DNA of 64,000 nucleotides, taken from Euonymus europaeus. Its lineage: Eukaryota; Streptophyta; Magnoliopsida; Celastrales; Celastraceae. The stretch's first letter is position 1, and the number at the start of each line of letters is the position of its first letter. Positions 61,234 to 64,000 of this stretch are shown here, piece by piece. The stretch lies in NCBI GenBank assembly GCA_963580455.1, contig OY756960.1, positions 620,001-684,000 of the forward strand, written 5' to 3'. The notes under the pieces were generated by a model. It was not told where the DNA came from, made no database searches, and saw nothing but the letters and a program-made list of their open reading frames with translations. The position numbers were made by a program, and so were the translations under genes.

Positions 61234-64000
61234 TTCACACTACTTTTCGAGCTCTACTATCCTGGCGTTTCGGATTTTGATTTCAGAACTCGTGGCTAGT
61301 AGGTCTCGTTTCTAATAGTTAGCCGCGAAATGTGGTTTCTTTACGTAAACGGTTTTATGAATATCCGTTGACTCCGAGTTCTGAATTCGGTGATTTTTAG
61401 CTTGATTACACACTACTTTTCGAGCTCCACAATCCTGGCGTTTTGGATTTTGATTTCAGAAACCGTGGCTAGTTGGTCTCGTTTCACCTATTTAGCCGCG
61501 AAATGTGGTTTCTTTACGTAAACGGTTTTAGGAATATCCGTTGACTCCGAGTTCTGAATTCGGTGATTTTTAGCTTGATTTCACGCTACTTTTCGAGCTC
61601 TACGATCCTGGCGTTTCGGATTTTGATTTCAGAACTCGTCTCTAGTAGGTCTCGTTTCACCTAGTTAGCCGCGAAATGTGGTTTCTTTACGTAAACAGTT
61701 TTATGAATATCCGTTGACTCCGAGTTCTGAATTCGGTGATTTTTAGCTTGATTTCATACTACTTTTCGAGCTCTACGATCCTGGCGTTTCGGATATTGAT
61801 TTCAGAACTCATGGCTAGTTGGTCTCGTTTCACCTAGTTAGCCGCGAAATGTGGTTTCTTTACGTAAACGGTTTTATGAATATCCGTTGACTCCGAGTTC
61901 TGAATTCGGTGATTTTTAGCTTGATTTCACACTACTTTTCGAGCTCTACGATCCTGCTGTTTCGGATTTTGATTTCAGAACTCGTGGCTAGTTGGTCTCG
62001 TTTCACCTAGTTAGCCTCGAAATGTGGTTTCTTTACGTAAACGGTTTTATGAATATCCGTTGACTCCGAGTTCTGAATTCGGTGATTTTTAGCTTGATTT
62101 CACGCTACTTTTCGAGATCTACGATCCTGGCGTTTCGGAAATTGATTTCAGAACTCGTGGCTAGTTGGTCTCGTTTCACCTAGTTAGCCTCGAAATGTGG
62201 TTTCTTTACGTAAACGGTTTTATGAATATCCGTTGACTCCGAGTTCTGAATTCGGTGATTTTTAGCTTGATTTCACACTACTTTTCGAGCTCTACGATCC
62301 TGGTGTTTCGGATTTTGATTTCAGAACTCGTGGCTAGTTGGTCTCGTTTCACCTAGTTAGCCGCGAAATGCGGTTTCTTTACGTAAACGGTATTATGAAT
62401 ATCCGTTGACTCCGAGTTCTGAATTCGGTGATTTTTAGCTTGATTTCACGCTACTTTTCGAGCTCTACGATCCTGGCGTTTCGGATTTTGATTTCAGAAC
62501 TCGTCTCTAGTAGGTCTCGTTTCACCTAGTTAGCCGCGAAATGTGGTTTCTTTACGTAAACAGTTTTATGAATATCCGTTGACTCCGAGTTCTGAATTCG
62601 GTGATTTTTAGCTTGATTTCAAACTACTTTTCGAGCTCTACGATCCTGGCGTTTCGGATATTGATTTCAGAACTCATGGCTAGTTGGTCTCGTTTCACCT
62701 AGTTAGCCGCGAAATGTGGTTTCTTTACGTAAACGGTTTTATGAATATCCGTTGACTCCGAGTTCTGAATTCGGTGATTTTTAGCTTGATTTCACACTAC
62801 TTTTCGAGCTCTACGATCCTGGTGTTTCGGATTTTGATTTCAGAACTCGTGGCTAGTTGGTCTCGTTTCACCTAGTTAGCCGCGAAATGCGGTTTCTTTA
62901 CGTAAACGGTATTATGAATATTCGTTGACTCCGAGTTCTGAATTCTGTGATTTTTAGCTTGATTTCACGCTACTTTTCGAGATCTACGATCCTGGCGTTT
63001 CGGAAATTGATTTCAGAACTCGTGGCTAGTTGGTCTCGTTTCACCTAGTTAGCCTCGAAATGTGGTTTCTTTACGTAAACGGTTTTATGAATATCCGTTG
63101 ACTCCGAGTTCTGAATTCGGTGATTTTTAGCTTGATTTCACACTACTTTTCGAGCTCTACGATCCTGGCGTTTCGGATATTGATTTCAGAACTCGTGGCT
63201 AGTTGGTCTCGTTTCACCTAGTTAGCCGCGAAATGTGGTTTTTTACGTAAACGGTTTTATGAATATCCGTTGACTCCGAGTTCTGAATTCGGTGATTTTT
63301 AGCTTGATTACACACTACTTTTCGAGCTCTACGATCCTGGCATTTCGGATATTGATTTAAAAACTCGTGGCTAGTTGGTCTCGTTTCACCTAGTTAACCG
63401 CGAAATGCGGTTTCTTTACGTAAACGGTTTTATGAATATCCGTTGACTCCGAGTTCTGAATTCGGTGATTTTTAGCTTGATTTCACGCTACTTTTCGAGC
63501 TCTACGATCCTGGGGTTTCGGATATTGATTTCAGAACTCATGGCTAGTTGGTCTCGTTTCACCTAGTTAGCCGCGAAATGTGGTTTCTTTACGTAAACGG
63601 TTTAATGAATATCCGTTGACTCCGAGTTCTGAATTCGGTGATTTTTAGCTTGATTTCACACTACTTTTCGAGCTCTACAATCCTGGCATTTCGGATTTTG
63701 ATTTCAGAACTCGTGGCTAGTAGGTCTCGTTTCTCCCAGTTAGCCGCGAAATGTGGTTTCTTTACGTAAACGGTTTTATGAATATCCGTTGACTCCGAGT
63801 TCTGAATTCGGTGATTTTTAGCTTGATTACACACTACTTTTCGAGCTCTACAATCCTGGCGTTTTGGATTTTGATTTCAGAACCCGTGGCTAGTTGGTCT
63901 CGTTTCACCTATTTAGCCGCGAAATGTTGTTTCTTTACGTAAACGGTTTTAGGAATATCCGTTGACTCCGAGTTCTGAATTCGGTGATTTTTAGCTTGAT
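61234..64000. repeat. Right-edge monomers with two more cassettes
   Basis: The gtctctag/catac/tgcgg/gagatctac cassette starts again at 61580 and 62445, five monomers apart. In the first, the third monomer (m358) has cctgctg and lacks tgcgg and tattatg. In the second, catac reads caaac. The array then runs through a 1-base-deleted monomer near 63240, a gatttaaaaac type and a ttctcccag type, and leaves the window mid-array with monomer 370 complete. Confidence 0.75.
63235..63246. other. 1-base deletion in monomer m365
   Basis: Reads gtggttttttacg in place of gtggtttctttacg, losing the C at position 106 or an equivalent base. It is unique in the window. Confidence 0.85.

Larger units (their letters stand above)
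1..64000. repeat. 173-bp satellite array, 370 monomers, single orientation
   Basis: The same 173-base unit repeats from the first base to the last, always in the same direction. Monomer starts checked at 1, 174, 347, 520, 17991, 33734, 52067 and 63828 fall exactly on the 173-base grid once eight small deletions are counted, and monomer 370 ends on base 64000. No insertion, transposon or inverted segment was seen. Consensus G+C is 73 of 173, with 67 T and 33 A on this strand. The unit length, purity and HOR organisation fit centromeric or pericentromeric satellite DNA; that location is inferred, since nothing in the window marks a kinetochore. No gene is present: 173 is not a multiple of three, and all frames are closed at short intervals. 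Confidence 0.98.

Noticed and set aside
1..64000. CRISPR array
   Set aside because: Regular repetition alone suggested it, but there are no unique spacers between short repeats. The whole 173-base unit is conserved and contiguous.
1..64000. Ribosomal intergenic spacer or tandem tRNA/5S cluster
   Set aside because: No 5S internal control region, tRNA A and B boxes or rRNA core was recognised in the consensus on either strand.
1..64000. Known satellite family (Arabidopsis 178-bp, Brassica 176-bp, human alpha 171-bp)
   Set aside because: The length is similar, but the sequence does not match what I recall of those monomers. Without a search no family name is justified.
1..64000. Promoter or polyadenylation signals
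   Set aside because: AT-rich words such as tttatgaata recur with the monomer but do not form a recognisable TATA box or polyadenylation signal, and there is no gene to serve.

Overview
The whole 64,000-base window is one uninterrupted satellite DNA array. A 173-base monomer repeats head to tail in a single orientation. Taking base 1 as monomer base 1, the window holds exactly 370 monomers: 370 x 173 is 64,010, and the 10 missing bases are fully accounted for by eight small deletions (six of 1 base, two of 2 bases). I see no protein-coding gene, RNA gene, transposon, CRISPR array, inversion or unique-sequence island. Throughout, monomers are numbered m0 to m369 from left to right, and 'position' means position within the 173-base monomer.

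The window suggests a eukaryotic chromosome, most likely centromeric or pericentromeric heterochromatin. Evidence is the near-nucleosomal unit length, the higher-order repeats (HORs) and the heavy CpG-to-TpG/CpA variation, which fits a CpG-methylating genome such as a plant or vertebrate. I do not recognise the monomer as a named satellite family, so the species is left open; a plant is only a weak guess. The monomer consensus is about 42% G+C (73 of 173) with a strong strand bias (67 T against 33 A).

The array is a patchwork of local HOR domains, each with its own period in whole monomers. Left to right: a 4-monomer pattern (866-2768); a 12-monomer unit twice (3115-7264); a 14-monomer segment with an inner 11-monomer amplification (8649-13665) and a more diverged second copy (13666-16087); a mixed zone (16088-18682); a 14-monomer family (18683-27159), of which a 10-monomer piece recurs 6,401 bases away (28371-30100); a pair of 13-monomer blocks at 15-monomer spacing (31831-36674); a 7-monomer unit twice (36675-39092); an 11-monomer unit and partial copy (39093-41687); a 12-monomer unit twice (42898-47049); a 23-monomer unit twice (45666-53623, overlapping the previous pair); an irregular zone built from a recurring four-monomer cassette (53278-57602); an 11-monomer unit twice (57603-61233); and a tail of the same cassette (61234-64000).

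The likely mechanism is repeated unequal exchange in register, with conversion. Rare markers, including the deletions, recur at exact multiples of 173 bases. Several junction monomers are hybrids of two types. One monomer inside otherwise near-identical 14-monomer copies has been swapped for a different type. Each consensus monomer also carries an 11-base perfect inverted repeat (13 of 14 bases when extended). All comparisons were made by eye; no alignment or database search was run.
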